From Nymphaea colorata (taxonomy: Eukaryota; Streptophyta; Magnoliopsida; Nymphaeales; Nymphaeaceae): a DNA stretch of 64,000 bases. Below are positions 1 to 13,509 of this stretch, piece after piece. Every line of letters starts with the position of its first letter. The stretch's first letter is position 1. The notes beneath the pieces were generated by a model. That model was not told the origin of the DNA, made no database searches, and saw nothing but the letters and a program-made list of their open reading frames with translations. Where the stretch lies: positions 15,048,354 through 15,112,353 of the forward strand of contig NC_045139.1 in the NCBI RefSeq assembly GCF_008831285.2, given 5' to 3'. The position numbers were made by a program, and so were the translations under genes.

Positions 1-507
1 CAGGAGACGCAGGTGGTAAATTTTTATTCACTTACGTGGTAATTTTTTAGTATTTACAAACATCTTTCAAAAAACTAATGATCACGTGAATGTGATGCTT
101 CATGCCCAAAAAAACTTATTAAATGCACAGGAATGGCATGACTTTTTCCATCGGAGAGATCACAACTATGTACTTAGCCGTCGTTGTGAAGGACACTCAC
201 TTGATAGTTTCCAAAACCATCGCTTTTTTCCTTTTATATCTAAAATCATCGTCAAGTCCAACATAAAATAGTTCTTTTTGGAAATATTTGACTGTCTGTA
301 ATCGGAGGATTAATACGGGAACACGCAAAATGCAAATGCAGAGATGAAATATAGTCAAGAGGTTGGGGAGTTTTATCGAAGTGTTAAAACGTAACGTCAA
401 TGGAGTTTCGAGACGATGGCTCTCTGACTTTGGTGGGATGATGTGGGGAGGAAATGCAGATGGCAGGAGCGGTTCAGCGAAGGAATCACATAGGGTAGAA
501 GCATCAC

Positions 508-1107
508 CTTGGTGATATTCGGAACCATAGAGCGCAGAGCCAGCAATTGGTGGCTCAGTCTCTTCCTCCTGTTCCTCTCCGACACCAAGTTCTTGCAGTT
601 GAATCCGCCCGACTTCCGCTGATCGTCGCTCTCCGCCTCTTCCTCCTCGCCGGCGCCGGCGACGCCTCCGTCACTGTTACTCTGACCGGCAGCCCCAGAG
701 CAAGGGCTGAACACCATTGGCTGGCAGTACTGCTCCTCTGCGTTTCCTGGAAATTGGCACATCTCCTCAAGGAACGCGTCCTCCCCTGTTTCTGAGAGAG
801 CGACAGCAACATCCAAAGCATCAGCTGCTTCTGCCTGCGATTGTTGGCATTTATCAGGATCCAAGATGTCCATGAAGAAGACATCAGGATCCAGGTGGCT
901 GGTGAAATCGGGGGAGGAGGAGTTGAAGAGATGTTCTTCGAGAAATCTCAGTTCCTCCGACTCCTGCATCCCCCTCTGATACATGTCCTCCAACTCCAGG
1001 GTTGTAACGTAGCCATCCTCTGCGGCTTTGGCAGTGAACCAGGGACTGTGCATGACGGCGTTGAAATTCATTTCTTCAAACTGGAAGAAACTCGTTTCGG
1101 CTGCCAT
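508..1107 (-). CDS. bHLH transcription factor, first coding exon (gene continues past the left edge)
   Basis: The exon encodes 200 residues from the ATG at 1107-1105. An acidic, Phe-rich N-terminal half precedes a glycine/glutamate stretch (about 147-160). From about residue 171 there is a basic region and first helix, with KNLVSERNRRKRLSHQ followed by LLALRSMVPNITK. The E-R-x-R-R residues of a DNA-binding basic region are present, while the usual His is Asn, suggesting E-box rather than strict G-box binding (inference from family rules). The exon ends in phase 0 at ATCACCAAG, followed by a GTGATG donor at 507-506. The loop and second helix are not found in 1-507, so the intron exceeds 500 bp and the rest lies outside the window. 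The product would be a nuclear regulator. The basic region resembles plant tapetum/stress bHLH factors, but the subgroup cannot be fixed from one exon. Confidence 0.85.
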
Positions 1108-1174
1108 TTTCGGAGAAGAATAGTGGTCAGCCTGTTAGATCTCACTCTCCCCGCAATGACAGGGGGAATGGACG

Positions 1175-1181
1175 CTTTATA
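1175..1181 (-). promoter_or_regulatory. TATA box of the bHLH gene
   Basis: On the minus strand this reads TATAAAG within CTCTATAAAGCG. It lies about 68 bp upstream of the bHLH start codon at 1107, which leaves room for a short 5' leader of roughly 40 nt. Confidence 0.6.
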
Positions 1182-2131
1182 GAGGAAAGATGGGCAGTCA
1201 TTGAAATTTGAATTGCATCGTGGCAGAATAAAAATGACGGCAACATGTAAACAATTGTAATTCAACAGAGGTGGACGTCGGTGAGATTGATGTGGGTCCC
1301 CAGTAGATCCCATCGTACTAAACACATGGTTTCTGCATTTTCTGTTTTTCCAATTGAGAGACTTTCCCTTATTTTTCCTTTCTGAGACTCCGTACCATGT
1401 TGTTTCTTGTCTTGGGTGATTCGAAAAGGCAAAATTATTAGAAACTCAATTCTTGTTTGTTTGAATCGGAGTTAAAGTTATTATAAACTTAATTATAGTT
1501 TGTTTGAATCAGAGTCCAAATTTGAAACAAAATGAACGACATAGGAGGTTTCAGTTTGGTGAACGCGGATTCCGCTTCGGGCCATTTATAGTTAGATCCA
1601 AATCCAAGTTGATCCGGTTCTGATGATGACCATTTGCATGCAATGGTTCACAATTTTTAAGAGATCAATGCTCTGAAGGGCATAGCATAGTTAGTTTGTA
1701 GGTTGGTGAAAGTCTGTTATCAATTTGATTCATGTAGGCGCTGCTTCTCTAGATTGTGGATTGCAAAAGATGGATATGCAACACTTTAGTTGACATGTTT
1801 ATCACTTCCTACCCAAGTGTCGAAGCTATCTTGGATATCAAAATAATCAAGAAAAAAGCTTCAGCCTCTTCGGTATCTCTTTGAAGATTAGTTGAGCTTT
1901 GGGCCCATAAGTCTATTTAATGTAAGTTCTGGATCAGTAAGGCTGCTTGTTACATGCACATGACTTAGAAGTCATAAGGGGCTGTTAGATATTAAAAACA
2001 AGATGAAAGTGTTTCATAAACCTACCTACCTAAAAGTTGGATTACATTAATGAGACACTTGTTAAAGTGTTTTGGAGTATATTTATAAAATATTTGCATT
2101 TTATTCCTAATGTTAAACGATCCTAAGAACA

Positions 2132-2252
2132 GTTTGGTAACAATAATACACTGTCACTCTCTCATGTTCATAAAACAGTGCACTATAGGGTTTTATGAAG
2201 CTGGTGCATTTTTTAAGACAGGTTCAACATAATATGTTATTATTACCAAACG
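2132..2252. mobile_element. MITE-like fold-back element, about 121 bp
   Basis: The left end reads GTTTGGTAACAATAA and the right end is its near inverse complement, TTATTATTACCAAAC. A second, internal inverted pair (TTCATAAAAC at about 2168 and GTTTTATGAA at about 2189) makes the whole segment fold back. There is no coding capacity. The termini resemble those of three other short segments in this window (9106, 39280, 49068). A clear target-site duplication was not found, so the transposon class is not assigned. Confidence 0.5.
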
Positions 2253-4796
2253 ATCACAAAGAATGAACAATGTCCGACATGGTTTTTAGATTTAAAACGG
2301 AAGAAATGAAAGAACATCAATATAAGCGATGAACCGATAACGAAGCCATACATGAGCTAGAGGGACGACTTGCCGAAATTCTAGTCCATGCATATTACTT
2401 GCCTGGCCAACAGGGTACGTGTCCGGCGAATATTTTAAGCACGCCTTCATATTTATTTCCTTGAGGCAACACGGCCCGCTTCGTGCTTTGTCCTTATAGC
2501 AAGCGACCGTTCCTCTTCACAACTGAGAAGGTTAGGTGAAATGTCATTCAAGATGATAAACATGGCACTCTAATGAGCATGTCTGCTTTTAAATCTCCAA
2601 GCACAGAGACACATATCTTCGATCATGAGGACATTTGACCTCATTAATAGAGTAGTCAAACTCTAGATCTAGCGATCTGTTTTTTGGACAAAATAATTGC
2701 TTCAGAGACATAGTTTACAGTCTAACATCGAGATCTAAAACTCTCTTGGGCACGCTTGAAACAATGCTGATACTACCAACAGATATGTTTGTAAAAGCGA
2801 GCAGGGATTGGGTGCAGCAGAAAACAGCTCAAATGCACCTGATCTCCTCTCCCCAGTTCATACCATAGCATGTAAAGCGCCGCCTCCACGTCGGCCATCT
2901 TTCCATCTTCATTTCAAGTACTCCATAGATTTGTTCATCTGTAAACGCTCCGTCGCTCAAATCCGTAAGCAAGCATACGTTCAGAAACTGTCGCAGACTA
3001 TCCGCTAGCTCTTGAAAAATCAATTGTTGATAACTCTTTTATGGGGTTTGAGACATAAACACTTTTTTTTCCGCCGGATAATTATTCAAGACCCAAACAG
3101 TTGATTAAATTATAACTTTTAATTATCTCAAGCACATTGCCAGAGCCAAATCTGCAAAACATGCTTCATTTGTAACAGTGGGATTAAAATTCATATGCTG
3201 TCTGTCGTTAGGTGGAACCCCTCCCTCTGTGTGGACGGCAACAGATGTGGATGTGGCGTGCCGGTTCTCTGAATCCTCTTTAATTTTTCTATAGATTTGG
3301 ACGTCCCTTTCTACTGAACTAATACTGAAAGTATAATGTTTCCTGATAGACAAGCCTTGGTAACCAAACCATGTTAAAACTGACTAGCAATGCCCCCGCT
3401 CAGTTCTTTCATATCTGTTTTCAAACAAGGCAAAAAATTAATATTGCCGTAACTTTAATTTGGTCATACATATACGCAGAGCATGAAAATTATTTTTATA
3501 TATCAGGAACTTAGAGGATGCTAAAATCATCTAAAGGCATGATGTAGATTCATCCGAGTCACCGCGTACTAGAGGTAATTAAGTGGACCGGGGTGCACAG
3601 GTGCAGAACATGTGTTCCTTGGACCCACTTCCTAAGCGGCTGACCCACTTGAAGGGCAAGTATCAAGCACACAAAGACAGGTGTGTACATGATGCTGGAG
3701 TGTATAAACTTGTGCATAATGTAACCAGCTTCCGTCTTTTTCTACTTTATGCAGCACTGCATTTTTCACATGGCCGAGGGTGAGGACCAATAATCGTTGT
3801 CATCGCATGGCCATATGACAGAATACTGTCACATTGCACAACAGCAAAAAATATACAACCGTTTTGGCTTTCAACTTCAACGAGACCAGCTGTGCACGTG
3901 GGCCCACTACTTCAATGTGATGATGGCAACAATTCACCACGGCACCCAATGATAATAATAAATATTAATATAATATTAATGATGTTATTATTATTAGTAA
4001 TATTATTATTATTGTTGCCTTTCCATTCGATGGTGGTGTTAAGCTACAAGATTTTGATAGAATTAGCGAACAATAGATGCATCTCAAAAATGTATTAATT
4101 CTTGAAAATAGCTTGCATGCAATTACAGATTGTGATGTCACAGTTTATGAATGTCGCGAGTGTTGATTAATCTTTTCATTGTCTCTCTTATTCACTGATT
4201 CACATATGCTCTTGCCGGTTACATCGATGGCATGCATGAAATTTTCGGAAATCTTTCTAAGCTGATAAATATTTAAGGAAAAAGATACGTCTACGTGCTT
4301 CATAACTTATAGCTAATATCAATCGCATTTTTAATAAAGACTGTCGTATTCGTGAAAGCACGAACCAGTTTTTCTTTAGCATAAAGGCAAGTACTAAAGA
4401 ATAACATAAGCTCACTCCAACTTCTCTATGGCATAAAACCCGCATAATTCTTATAAGGACTTGCAAAAAGCATTTACTCAGAAATATGAATGCGCATCTT
4501 CTGAAATCTCTTGGCGTGACGTTAGAGGGAGAGTTTTACCCAAGTACTAACGGCACCACAAAGATATCTACGTCCCGAATAATTACATTGGCTGGTAAAT
4601 ATTATGCCAAAATGTTCACATAGAGTGGCAATTTCATCTTTTCTTTTCTTTTTCCTCATTTTTTGGTGCAGTGAGTGTGGACAACAAATAAGATCTTTCT
4701 CTTCCAAATCATTTGTCTTTATTTTATAACATTAATGTTGCAGCTAGTGAGCCACGTTTCACTCTTTGGGTAGTTCCACGTTGAGAGTTTTCCCTT

Positions 4797-4799
<3 letters not shown>

Positions 4800-4841
<42 letters not shown>
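4800..4841. repeat. (AT)n microsatellite
   Basis: An uninterrupted run of about 21 TA dinucleotides in intergenic DNA. Confidence 0.95.
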
Positions 4842-4843
<2 letters not shown>

Positions 4844-6274
4844 GAAGTTGGTTTAACAAGTGAAGGTTTGTTAGGTCAACTATGGCCGGTGGCCTTGTGA
4901 AATGGTCAAACACGTGTTTGAATTCATGTTTGGTTGGAAAATTGGTTGGACGTTTCTTCACATTTCTTTGAATGGACGGTGGAGCCAACAGAACGAAGCC
5001 CGGTGGAGTCCGGAATGCAGTTCAACAACTTTAACCCTTCACTAGCTCTATGATACAAAGAATAAGAGGAACCAGACAATTAATTTAATATTTTTTTTCT
5101 CACATGAATGGCAACTGGAGTATGTTGCAGTGTTTGTGTCAAACCCCATTCAATTCTTAAAAAGACCCAATATGTATATGGCCTTTGGTGTATTCTTCTA
5201 CATGTATGCAAAAGGCTGTTGTACTGCAGACGTGTGTATTTGTGGTGGTGATGAAAAGAATAACTTTGAGAAGAGGGGGTTGGTGTAACGGATGGACGGG
5301 GCGGAGATAGTAGGCAAACGTACCTTTTTGAAAATTTTTTGGTACGTTAAAAAAAAGACTACTAAAGTACAAGTTGAAGCGCAGCAGAAGCAGCACCCTT
5401 GAGCACTTATTGTATATTAAGGGAATGAGGGGTTGGATGAAATGAAAAAGAATAAAAGCGTTTTTAAGTTTTGATTTCTCGGTTACACAAAAAAACATAT
5501 AAAAGAAAGAAATTCGAACTTTAAAAAAAAAAAAAAAAAGGCATGAACTAAAGAACTCTAATTTGTACGGCACGTGGGAGGATCAGCGGAAGGTGTTCCA
5601 AGTTCCAACGCGTTATTTATTTGTCTGGTGTCTGCTTAGATGTGGCATACTCCATCATGTAACTTTATCTACGTTGATGAATTATTTGGTCCCCATCATC
5701 ATCATCAATTGCTGTCTCGTTTCTTTGTGGCAAGTATGGGAAGCGAAGGCCTGCGAACTCGGTCTCTCAACAAAAAAAATATCCAAATCAACAAAATTAA
5801 GCAATCATATGTGTGTTGGGTATGAGACTCGGAGGGTCGGTTAAATGAGCGTCGGGTCAATTCAAAGTTCTCGGCCGTGTGTAGTGAAGAAAGTGAATCC
5901 TGGCCACCGAAACGACGACACGCAGGCAGCATGCTGCATGCATCCACATAAAACTAAGTATTCACATGCAGTTTTTTAATGCCTCCAACGACCGTAAAGT
6001 CGGCCCAGATGATTAAATAAATGCAGAGCAAAGACTGATGATATTAACAAGGAAAGGGCTAGAAACTAGGCTTGTGCTAGCCTAGCATTTGGTCGGGAAA
6101 TTCGTTCATAAATTTCTAACGAGTTACTTAAATATTAACTTTTCAGTATTCAATAGGCATAGTAAACTCCAGTATTGTATTTAGCTGTTGCATACAGGAG
6201 CAGTTCCCTTGTTGTAGTGAATAGAGAGAGAGAGAGAGAGAGAGTTATAATTAGCTGATAAGCTTGCTTTTCAG

Positions 6275-6600
6275 TCATCGTTCATTGCCGGAGCAGCTCA
6301 ACCTGTTTATCGGCCCTACATTTCCGGAATGAGCTGGCTGCTGGTGGGGAATCTGATCGCTCGGCACGGCAGCTACTGCTGGCAAGGCCTCCCACTTCTC
6401 TGCCCGCTGCATGCAGATGGTGGCCCAGTCTGACTGGCCTCCAGAACTCTTTCCAAGTACTGTTTTCGTCATATACGTAGCTGTGTACAGGACCACAGCA
6501 TATCAGAGTAAATATTGCTCCAAAGAAGAGAACTTTGGCATCTGCAACAGATCTCAAATAATAAAGGGCCCTATGTTGTTTGCCACGTACGTACATGTTT
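6275..6600 (-). pseudogene. Possible coding relic or isolated terminal exon (unrecognised)
   Basis: On the minus strand this stretch is locally GC-richer than its surroundings and stays open in two overlapping frames. One reads about 73 codons to a stop at 6275 and includes SDWATICMQRAEKWEALPA. I recognise no family, and no partner exon or promoter was found nearby. It could be a decayed gene fragment, a terminal exon of an unseen transcript, or chance. Confidence 0.15.
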
Positions 6601-8508
6601 AAACTTTCCTGTCACCTGCGTTGCTTAGCCCACTTGCGCATATATATGGGGCCGTATTATATAATCCCCAGATGGTATAGCAGAGAAATGTAATGCAAAG
6701 CTAATTATGTGAAAGATGAGTGCTCTCTAAACCTCAATTCTTTATCATTGTTGCTTTGCTTTTACAAAATCAATTAGATAAAAAATGGCAACTGTTGCTC
6801 TCCCTCTTTTTTTGTCCTTTTTCCTTTTTCCACTTCAACAATTTAATGCTGAACACTGCTCGGCCATGCCTTAAGTTTGGGAGTCGGGAAGAACTGGGAA
6901 ACGTGCTATTCAGAAGTTCGTGTCTTCTACCCCGACAAGTAGATCAGAAACAGCTGGATGGGATAGGCCTAGCATCTAGGTAGCTTCACTTAGTTCATCC
7001 AAATGTCCATCCTAATGGCAGGTCAGGTTTTGTTGATAATTATCTGATCAATTGGTATCCCTCTACCCTGCCACTTGAAGTTTTCAACCGTATGGTTGAA
7101 GCTTTAATATGATTTTTGTACAGGTTCAAATTTTTAAAATCTCATAACTTCAAAGCCAAGAACTGCTACATATATGCACTTAGAAAGTTCATAGAGTTAC
7201 TGATCACCAATTAAATTGGAGAGGATCTTGGTCTGAACACTGATCAGGGGTAAATCGTTTATCAGTAAAATAACAAATTATTATGTCAGAATAATGGTAT
7301 CTCTTCTCGCTTTTCTTTAATTATTATTAACATTTACCTTTAGCTGGGTAGCTCAAGATTGGTGCATGTCAGCAAAAGTAGGTGGGGTTGCTAACATCAC
7401 ATCACCCCAAAGAAGAAGCAAAGCATAAAAAAGCTAGCTCATAAAGGAAGCCATCAGTATGTTTTTCTCTTTTCAATATTATCAATTAAAAGTACTGGTG
7501 ATGAATGAAGAAGCTAGCAGAAAAAGAGACAGAGCATATAACATTATCATCACATTATATCCATAAAAAAAAAAAAAACCATTAAAACTCATCCATAATT
7601 CCCCATCTGTTTTGTTGTCTGAGATTGTCGATTATGTTTAAATTGGTTGACCACATTTATGAGCTCATGCAGAAGAACGAGTTAGCTAGACTTGAAAGCA
7701 CTCTTAACCATCTGGAATTAGCTGATAATGTCGTTGTTTGAACCTCTGGTAGAAAGTTTTTATATTTTCCAGTAGTTCACATCAAAGTTTCCGTGGCCGG
7801 GCAGATGGTAACGACAAAACAAATTATTTGGTGTCCTCGTCCTGGGTATTTGGATAACTACTAAGGCCAATAATGTTGATCGACTGGAATTATGTGAGCA
7901 GGCTCTACTGTTTTCCTGGCCCAGTGGGTTCAACCAGGGGGTGTAAGTGGATCAATTACAATCTTGGGGACGTTCTCTTCTTTTCTGTGCCAAATGCTGA
8001 GCAAATTTCGTTAATTTCTTATGTGTCAGGGTGATCCAAGATCCTTCATGACCTGCTTATGGGCAGTGAACTCTTAAACATTCTTCAATAAGTCCAATCC
8101 CTTGTTCAGATGAACATACAAAACCAGTGTATAACTTACAAATGAAACGAATTTTCTTACGCATGCATCTCAAGAGTATTATCTCGATCGAGTCATGGCG
8201 TTTATGTTCTTGACCAGTTGTCAGATGCTACAAAACAAAAAAAGATCAATCACCAACCAACCCAAGAAGGCCTATTTTCCAATTACTTATTCTTCCGCCC
8301 CCACCCACAAATATTTTATTTTTCTTTTGTAACAGGTGTCATTTTGCCGCAAAGAATGCAAATAATAAATGGATATATATTGACCGCATGCACGGCGTGA
8401 TCTGATCGGCATCTGACCATCAAATAATCTAAAATTGGCCACATGGGTCATGGATTCTCAGGCAAAGCATTGGCCCCAGGATCAACGTCACTTCACGCCA
8501 GTGGAGGG

Positions 8509-8540
8509 CATGCCTAAGGGCGGTCATGCCTAAGGGCGGT
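8509..8540. repeat. 16-bp tandem duplication
   Basis: CATGCCTAAGGGCGGT occurs twice in perfect tandem, directly before a second, unrelated tandem duplication at 8541. Confidence 0.95.
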
Positions 8541-8651
8541 GGTTCTATTCCAACTAGTTGAAAAAAAAAATACAATTTAAAAATTTTTAGTTGAGTGGTT
8601 TTATTCCAACTAGTTGAAAAAAAAATACAATTTAAAAATTTTTAGTTGAGT
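8541..8651. repeat. 55/56-bp tandem duplication
   Basis: Two head-to-tail copies (8541-8596 and 8597-8651) both begin GGTT and end TTTTTAGTTGAGT. They differ by one substitution and one A in a homopolymer. The near identity suggests a recent event. Confidence 0.95.
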
Positions 8652-9105
8652 AATGTATTTTTTTGGATTTTGGTTTAGTTTAATCTTATCTGGATAAGTT
8701 CGTTGAACCATTTGACCCACTTTTGAAAAAAATCTTCACTTTACCCCTCCTCCACGCTATTAATAACATAGATGACTTTATCATTAGCTATCGACCAAAA
8801 ACATAATGAAGGGATGGAATCTACATGCTGGCTTCCGTAAAATTATCTCGACACATCACCTGCATGATGAATGGAATAAACAAGCTCTTAAGTTGAAGAA
8901 GATTAAGAGATCAATAGCCAAGGTGAAGCTTTACTTAGAATAATCCTGCAAGAGTTGCAGGACGTAAAAGAAGAGCAAAAAGGTAATGGAAAAAAGATTC
9001 ACAATTTTCCTTTTTTTCTAACCCAACGTATTGACAAATTAAAGATTTGGTAGATATGTGTTAAAGTTAAAAAGGAAAAACGGATTCGGGCTGGTGAAAA
9101 AACTC

Positions 9106-9248
9106 TTGTTTGGCGAATACAGCACTTTGTAAGCATTTCATGATTACTGTTTAAAGATTGAAGCAGATTTAAACACCTAGTTCTAGTATTTTATGAATCT
9201 GCTCTAATTATGCAACACTCACAAAACGTTCTAACTGCTAAACGACCT
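9106..9248. mobile_element. Degenerate MITE-like element, about 143 bp
   Basis: The left end is TTGTTTGGCGAATAC and the inverse complement of the right end is GGTCGTTTAGCAG. The interior has TTTATGAATCTGCTCT and CAACACTCACAA blocks, which recur in the element at 49068-49222. The shared blocks are the main support; the terminal repeats are imperfect. Confidence 0.4.
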
Positions 9249-11569
9249 CCACATGACATTCTAATTTCTAGATTATCCGAATATGCATCAGCCCATGTTG
9301 GCCTTAAACCTCTCCGATCAACTGATGGCAAGCTGCCGACACTATGTATATCGGCAGATACGGGCCTGTACGTACGCTCTACTATGTCAAGCAGCATTAC
9401 TGCTGCAGAATCTGGCTTTTTCCTTAAAATAGAAAGAAATGACTGCACCTGTGACTATAAATTGACATCTGCGGGTAGCGGGTGAAAGTGGTTGTGAAAT
9501 TGTGATGTCATTGTGCTCACAAGGCATTGATCAGAACTTAGTGGAGGACCACCATCTTAGCCAAAGGGTATAGCAGATTCAGGTCCCGAAGCAGGGACAT
9601 TTCGCTATCTTCTGCGAACAACCAAAATAAATGATAAAACAATAGAAGCTGAAAGGAACAAGCAGAAATCCATCAATATATAATTGGTAGATCCCAGGGC
9701 ACTCCCAGTTGATTATTGAAGTAAATGTTTTGCTGAGAAACATATATTAAGTCATTTTTTGAGTTTCACATGCTTCTATAACAACCAAACAATGAGTGGC
9801 TTTAATGACTTCAAATTTTTAACAGTATAAAAAGCAATGATTACTTCAAGACAACTTGAACAAAGATATATTTTATGTTCAATTAGTGATTATAAACACA
9901 TTAGAATATTAATATATTGTTCAAAATATTTTCTTATAAAAACTTTAAGAACTCTAGTTTTTGTCCTGGACTTAAGTGGTCTGAGATATATTAATTTTTA
10001 ATGTATACAAGTTGGTAAAAACCAGACACTTACCAGACCCATTGATTTTTTTTGTTCAAAAATTATTTTAAATACAATATAAATATTTTAATATATTTAT
10101 AAAGACTATTTTGACATAAAATATGGTTTGATTCAAGTTTTTTTTATTATAAAAGTACCATTAAAGTATAACCAATCATCAACTTAGTACATGTTCTGCG
10201 TCAACTTTTTCTTAAAATCATAACAATAAAGTTAGATTGCCAAAAAAAAGTACTTTGAAAATCAACATCAAAAGGTCTGATTTGGTTAGAGGAACCGAGG
10301 GAATTGTGCCCTTTGAATTGAGAGTGGATAAAGTCTCACCGTCTCATGGGTCCCCGAATTTAATGCCATCAGTAAGAGCCCTGGACACGCGTAAGTTTTT
10401 TGTGGTGCTCTGCATTAAAAGGATTGGTCATGCGTCAGATCAGGCTTTAAATGGGGGACAAGGTCTTCATCACGGAAACCAGTCACCGCGAGCTACAATT
10501 TTATATTTTTCTGAGACTGATTTTACAATAGTCGCTAAAGCGTGAGAACGATTGCTATGATATGGCATTGATAGTAACGTGAGTCTAAAACTTATTCTCG
10601 TTTTTGAAAATGCTTAAGCACTCGTTGTAGTAAGGTGGTGGTCATGCTACGGCCCAGCGAGGGCTCCCCATTTCTCTTTCAAATTTTGAATATTTAAAAC
10701 GAAATAAAATAAAATGACCAGCTCATTCTTATTGGAAATATCTCCTTTTGTCCGTATCTTTTCTCTCCACATTCCTCGCGGGAGTGCTTAATGCCATTGA
10801 ATCTAACAAGCATCATTTCCTTCCAAGCTTATCTAGTGGGTTCGAAGGCCCCTTGAAATAACTCGGTCCAGTAATTTATGGTATACCCAAGTGTACAGAC
10901 GATCATATGCCGCTCTCATCTGCTAGCGCCGTTGAATATCTTACTAGAACTAAATTCATCCACTAGCTAGCTCTATCCATCATTTTTGGGTCAATCGAAA
11001 ATGTCAAAGTTGCGTTTTCAATATGACTTGCTTCAATCCGAGGGACATACCATGTGTTCGCCTGTTGGGTTTGAGTCATGTCAAGTTTGGACATTAGCTA
11101 GTTACTAAAAGACGAGTCGGAGTTGCGATGGAGAAGACCTACTGCTGAATCCGAGCAAGTACTCTACAATTTGATGAAGCATCTCCAAATCGGATACATT
11201 GTGAAGCATGATCCCAAAAACAGAAACCGGAACTAATTGGTGGTCTAACCTACCATTCATTGATAAGACATATTTGTATACAAGTGGCAAAAGAACGACG
11301 CAGACCGGCCAAATTAAGCTTTAGCCAGACTTAGTCCCATGTCTAAGAGAAATGCACCCATCCCACCAGCTTTAGCCAGAGCTTGCCTAAGCTTAAAGGC
11401 CATTGGCGTACAAGAAAGGGATTCGGCAACGTTTCTCATTGAAAACGGGCTCAATTCATAAGTCTAAGCATCAAACTCACCTCTCATTTAAACAAACTAC
11501 CAGCAACTCGGTCCCACTCTCACCACTACAACAACAAAAGGAAAACCCTCCATGACTACAGCAGCACTT

Positions 11570-12300
11570 AAAGGTGGGCATCCGCCAGGACTTGGGCTGG
11601 TTATTTGACGTTTGGGTTTGCCGAATAAAAGAAACTCAGCTGGCCGGGCTGATTTGACTCAGGTATCGGAGGCCCTACTTGGCCCAGTATATGCATTTAA
11701 ACCCCACCTTTTTTGTTCACTCATATATATATATACACACACCAATGTCAACCATATAAAGCAGAGATGTATGGTTGAAAAAAATATATATGTAAAACTA
11801 ATACTACATGATGTCAATACCTATCACATTTTGCTCCTTGTTTTTTTCTTAATTGTTCATCATGTTAAATTGGACAAGCTCAATTAGATAACCGTGTAAC
11901 TACAAGAAGTTAATATATGCATATATATAATCTTTCCCACTGTTGCGTCGCAACCTACACCCTTCCAAACTCTTAGCGTATTACCAATAACTCCATTTAA
12001 AAATTCTTGAACTTTAGCAAAGCACTCCCTTAGAAACTTTTGATATTTCACCAAAAGTTTCAAAGACATTAAAAAAATTATTAAGGCTATTAAATAAAGG
12101 TGAGCATCAAACCAGACACCCAAACGGCATGAAAATGACAAGGAATCGCAGCCTACAATTAAACGGGCTAGGCTTTGGCTGTCAGAGAGGTCTTTGAGCC
12201 TGCTCAAGCCCAGCATTGTCAGGCATCGGCTGACCCAACCCAGCCCTTTTCTAGCAGCCCGTTTCTGGCAGAAAGTGCAGACCAGACCAGGCCGTTGCTC
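11570..12300. mobile_element. hAT-like non-autonomous remnants (two patches)
   Basis: At about 11573 and 12095 the sequence reads GGTGGGCATC and GGTGAGCATC. Each is followed by patches rich in GGGCTGG/GCCCAGC words, interrupted by AT-rich DNA. Plant hAT elements often end with a GGTGGGCA-like terminus and have subterminal GGGC/GCCC words, so these may be decayed copies. No transposase and no clear 8-bp duplication were seen. Confidence 0.25.
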
Positions 12301-13509
12301 ATCTTATTCAAAACATTTCATGTTAAGAGCAACCACATCCAATTTGCATATCGTTGAATGAATGTCTTATCAGACCGCAGTGGTTCAATAGGCAGACGCA
12401 CCTTGCATTTCCGCGCCACTACAAACATTCACTGATGAGGTGTTGCAGAGAAAACGTAAGTTAGATCCCAATTCTTCCGCTCTACCGTGAGCTTTAGCAT
12501 CATGTGATCTTCATCAAGCTCGGTGGGTCTGGATACTAAATCAGTAATCAAGATCAAGTGTCACTCACCACGCAGACTGCAATGTTCAGCGTGAGGCTTA
12601 CAAATAGGGCTTGGTGTCCCAAACGAAAATCATGGCCAAATGATAGAGCTTGTAAATTGGTCACCCAAAGAAAATCAACGTATCGGCTGCATAGCACAAA
12701 TTGGTTTGGATTTCATAGCCAGACGAGATGGTTCCCAAATCGAGGAAATGGGTAAAACTTAAAAAGCACAAACAAGAAATCTATGTGCGGATTTTACACA
12801 ACAAAATGTCTATCACGTCAAGATTATATGCGAAATCGTATATACGGCACTGCCCACATCTGAACCATCAAGGCATAGACGTCGTCCCCTCCCATCATGC
12901 TGCCTGACAGCAGGAGCCACCGATTACAAAACTTCAAGTCCACCATCAAGGGATGACTCTTTGGGCCCAGCTAAGCTAGCCCCTCTAAAAAAACCAAAAT
13001 AACAAGCTGATAATAATCCCCATTAGGGAACAACAGCATTTATTTCTGTTCATCACTTAAATTATAGCCGTTTTAGTGGAACAGTTTTATTTCCAGCAGT
13101 TGCACAGCTATATCAATTGTTTGTACCAGTCAAATACATGCCATAGTAGCGACAAGTCAAGAATAGCCATCGTACAATGGTGGCAGGACTTATCTAATGT
13201 ATTTATCAAGAACACAAGAAAAGAACGTCAAGAAATCAACCATAAAAAACGAAAAATAAAATTGTGATGCAGATAATAATCCTGAAGATCCTGTCTCTCT
13301 CGGCGAATAACAAATTCATGGATTTGTTTGAAGGAAAACAAATTAAAAAAAAAAAACAAAAAACAAAAAAAAAGAGACGTGAAAACCTAACTTCCCCTAT
13401 AATATCCGTTTTTAAATTTGATATAAATAAATCATCCAATCAAATCACCAAAGAGTAACTTTCTGTAGCCATTGCGTGTGTGAGAGAGAGAGAGCACAGA
13501 AACGACGAA

